DNA from: Desulfoscipio geothermicus
GTDB lineage: Bacteria > Bacillota > Desulfotomaculia > Desulfotomaculales > Desulfallaceae
DNA length: 64,000 nt
Direction: 5' to 3'
NCBI GenBank assembly: GCA_016841905.1
Contig: JAENYF010000004.1
Span: forward strand, 21,137 to 85,136
Made by a program: the position numbers and the translations under genes. Position 1 is the stretch's first letter, and each line of letters starts with the position of its first letter. Shown in pieces: positions 62,139 through 64,000 of this stretch. Under the pieces are notes generated by a model. That model made no database searches. It was not told the origin of the DNA and saw only the letters and a list, made by a program, of their open reading frames with translations.

Positions 62139-62765
62139 CTATGATGCATTCCAGAGGTTGAGCAAGTTCCGGGCTGCATTTTCAATATCCTCTTGCCCAA
62201 GAATCGCCGAGATGAGGGAAACGCCATCGATACCAGTGCTTTTTACTGCCGGTAAATTTGCCGTCTTGATGCCTCCAATACCTACCACTGGGATTGAAAC
62301 TGCTTGGTTGATCTTTTGAAGGCAAGCTAATCCGATAGGTTCCCCGATATCTGTTTTACTCCCCGTCCAGAAGACGGGACCTGCGCCCAGATAATCAGCA
62401 CCATTTTGTTCTCCGTACAGGGCTTCTTCTAAGGTGGATACAGAGTAGCCAAGAATTTTATCAGGTCCCAATAACTTTCTGGCGACAGTCAAGGGCAGAT
62501 CTTCCTGCCCGATGTGCAGACCATCTGCGTCAACTGCCAGGGCAATATCCAACCTGTCGTTGATCATAAACGGCACCTGGTAAGAATGGGCAAGTTCCTT
62601 CATTTGAACAGCCAGATGATAAAAGTCCAAACTAGAAAGTTCTTTTTCCCGGAGCTGCAAGATGGTAACCCCTCCCTCAAGCGCTTCAGCAATAGACTGT
62701 ATTAAATTCCTGGTACCCAGTATCTTGCGGTCATTAACCAAATAGAGTCTATAATCTACAGGCAT
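62139..62765 (-). CDS. thiE: Thiamine-phosphate synthase
   Basis: Couples the pyrimidine and thiazole phosphates to thiamine phosphate. It is a TIM barrel of 208 residues: YLVNDRKILGTRNLIQSIAE, GGVTILQLREKELSSLDFY, INDRLDIALAVDADGLHIGQ, GAGPVFWTGSKTD, VVGIGGI. It overlaps thiM by 10 bases and is the last gene of the thiD-thiM-thiE operon. Confidence 0.96.
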   Translation of the reverse strand: MPVDYRLYLVNDRKILGTRNLIQSIAEALEGGVTILQLREKELSSLDFYHLAVQMKELAHSYQVPFMINDRLDIALAVDADGLHIGQEDLPLTVARKLLGPDKILGYSVSTLEEALYGEQNGADYLGAGPVFWTGSKTDIGEPIGLACLQKINQAVSIPVVGIGGIKTANLPAVKSTGIDGVSLISAILGQEDIENAARNLLNLWNAS

Positions 62766-63559
62766 TGTACCTTCCCGCCTTTCAACAGATCTTCTCTGGT
62801 CATGCAGTAGATGTAGTCAAATAACCTGGCGCGAAAAGTTCCAGGTAACACCGCCGGCAGGGAGTCAGCAGCCATTTCGCCTGCTAATCCCATGGCCAGC
62901 ACAGCTGCGGTGGTGGCGATAAATGGATCCTCAGTTACACCTGCGGTTGCTGCAGTCAGGGCTCCAACCATACAGCCCGCTCCGGTGATCATGGTCAGCA
63001 TTGGATTGCCGTTTTCAACCAGGCAGGTGCGCTCTCCATCAGTAATAATATCTGTCGGACCAGTAGCTGCGATAATGGTGTTATATCTTTGAGCCAGGAT
63101 TTTGCATGCTTCGATGCCCCCCGTACCATCATCAATTGAATCGACTCCCCGCAGCTGTCCCCCAAGGCCTGCCAGAGACTTAATTTCACCAATATTACCC
63201 TTGATTACACTTATTTTGCCCACTGTTAACAGTTCCTCAATGACTGTGGTTTTCCTGCTAATGGCCCCACAGGCTACCGGATCAAGAACAACCGGCTTAT
63301 TCAATTCAGCTGCTTTCCGCACTGCCTTCACCGCAGCATCATACTGCTCATCGGTCAGGGTACCGATATTGATATAGAGAGCGGAAATCAGGCCTACAAA
63401 TTCTTCAGCCTCAGCCCTGGCTTCAGCCATAGCTGGAGAGGCCCCGAAGCAAAGCAAGATATTAGCACAATCATTTATAGTTACATAGTTTGTGATGGCT
63501 TGAACAAGTGGGGTTTTGTCACGAACACTGCGCAAACACCGGGCAATATTTTCTAACAT
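62756..63559 (-). CDS. thiM: Hydroxyethylthiazole kinase
   Basis: Phosphorylates the thiazole moiety for thiamine salvage. It has 267 residues from the ATG at 63559 (GGGAGG eight bases upstream); the longer in-frame start at 63619 overlaps thiD and is unlikely. Signatures: TPLVQAITNYVTINDCANIL, FGASPAMAEARAE, VLDPVACGA and the catalytic TGAGCMVGALTAA. Confidence 0.95.
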   Translation of the reverse strand: MLENIARCLRSVRDKTPLVQAITNYVTINDCANILLCFGASPAMAEARAEAEEFVGLISALYINIGTLTDEQYDAAVKAVRKAAELNKPVVLDPVACGAISRKTTVIEELLTVGKISVIKGNIGEIKSLAGLGGQLRGVDSIDDGTGGIEACKILAQRYNTIIAATGPTDIITDGERTCLVENGNPMLTMITGAGCMVGALTAATAGVTEDPFIATTAAVLAMGLAGEMAADSLPAVLPGTFRARLFDYIYCMTREDLLKGGKVQCL

Positions 63560-63581
63560 GTCAGTTCCTCCCTGTTCCCTG

Positions 63582-64000
63582 TTATTCATTGCATACGCCT
63601 GCTTTCCGATAAAGTGCATAGAAATGATGGGTGGGCCCTACGCCATGCCCCAGAGCAAAGCTATTTTCTATTGCACCACTGATATATTTTTTAGCTTCTC
63701 TTACCGCTTCCGAAACGCTGAATCCTCCAGCCAAATACGCGGCGATGGCTGACGAGAAGGTGCAGCCGGTCCCATGGGTATTGGGGGTATCAAAACGTGT
63801 GCCTTTCAGGCAATCAAAATGAAGGCCATCATACAATACATCCACTGCATCCCCTGCTAAATGTCCACCTTTCACCACGACGTTGCGGGCCCCCAGGTCG
63901 TGAATTTTCACTGCGGCCTCTTCCATACCGCTAATATTGTCGACCTTTTGGCCGGTAATGACTTCTGCTTCAAATAGGTTAGGGGTTACGACTTCGGCAA
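63582..64000 (-). CDS. thiD: HMP-P kinase ThiD, 5'-truncated by window edge
   Basis: The C-terminal part of hydroxymethylpyrimidine(-phosphate) kinase. The frame is open to base 64000, reading VVTPNLFEAEVITGQ before residues NVVVKGGHLAGDAVDVLYDG and the ATP/anion-site motif THGTGCTFSSAIAAYLAGG. It is upstream of thiM and completes a salvage-type thiamine operon. Any TPP riboswitch would lie outside the window. Confidence 0.95.
   Translation of the reverse strand, partial: AEVVTPNLFEAEVITGQKVDNISGMEEAAVKIHDLGARNVVVKGGHLAGDAVDVLYDGLHFDCLKGTRFDTPNTHGTGCTFSSAIAAYLAGGFSVSEAVREAKKYISGAIENSFALGHGVGPTHHFYALYRKAGVCNE

Noticed and set aside
1..64000. CRISPR arrays, tRNA, rRNA, prophage or intact insertion sequences
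   Set aside because: No regularly spaced direct repeats, tRNA-like cloverleafs, rRNA stretches, integrases or transposase genes were found by reading.

Overview
This window looks like a chromosomal core region of an endospore-forming, anaerobic-type Firmicute of the Desulfotomaculum/Pelotomaculum kind (Peptococcaceae and relatives). The grounds are spore genes (gpr, an alpha/beta-type SASP, ylbJ), FabK as the enoyl-ACP reductase, S-layer homology (SLH) proteins, the Bacillus 'ylo'-type housekeeping order, and an embedded FHA/PP2C/RodA/PBP/PASTA-kinase block. Genus-level assignment is inference. I saw no rRNA, tRNA, CRISPR array, prophage or intact insertion sequence.

Layout. 1-3.0 kb: the 3' part of an SLH protein, a decayed response-regulator receiver domain, and a PAS-PAS histidine kinase. 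3.2-12.7 kb (minus strand): yceD-rpmF, then fapR-plsX-fabH-fabK-fabD-fabG-acpP-fabF-rnc-ftsY, that is, fatty-acid and phospholipid synthesis running into RNase III and the SRP receptor. There is a FapR-type operator/promoter at fapR, and no smc between rnc and ftsY. 12.9-19.8 kb: ylbJ, a coiled-coil gene with coaD-rsmD, gpr and SASP facing each other, recG, rpmB. 19.9-24.0 kb: the riboflavin operon ribD-ribE-ribBA-ribH under an FMN riboswitch with a recognisable terminator and antiterminator. 24.3-27.7 kb: an AT-rich GntR/ABC-transporter module with a 29-bp perfect palindrome at its promoter.

27.9-29.5 kb: an unknown membrane protein behind a hairpin-rich leader, and a BusR-like GntR-RCK_C regulator. 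29.5-53.4 kb (minus strand): the long 'ylo' cluster in reverse order, rpe-rsgA-PASTA kinase-PBP-FtsW/RodA-PP2C-FhaB-FhaA-rlmN-rsmB-DUF116-fmt-def-priA, then cysK, coaBC-rpoZ-gmk-remA-yicC, and aspartate aminotransferase, dapL and dapF. 53.6-58.3 kb: a YloB-type P-type ATPase and, divergently, rqcH. The ATPase keeps its fold and ion-site motifs, but several catalytic signatures are altered. 58.4-64 kb: a frameshifted M24 peptidase, a flavin-type split-barrel protein, a second SLH protein (paralogue of the first), a DUF1848 remnant, and thiD-thiM-thiE.

Most of the window is ordinary, well-conserved machinery for membrane lipids, vitamins and cofactors, translation and cell-wall growth control. 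The best leads are the motif-degenerate P-type ATPase, the AUA-like start of fabK, the autoregulated ABC module, and the actinobacterial-style FHA/kinase block inside a Firmicute cluster. Small decay products (receiver domain, M24 peptidase, DUF1848) lie near the two ends. No wholly new multi-gene system could be established from sequence alone.
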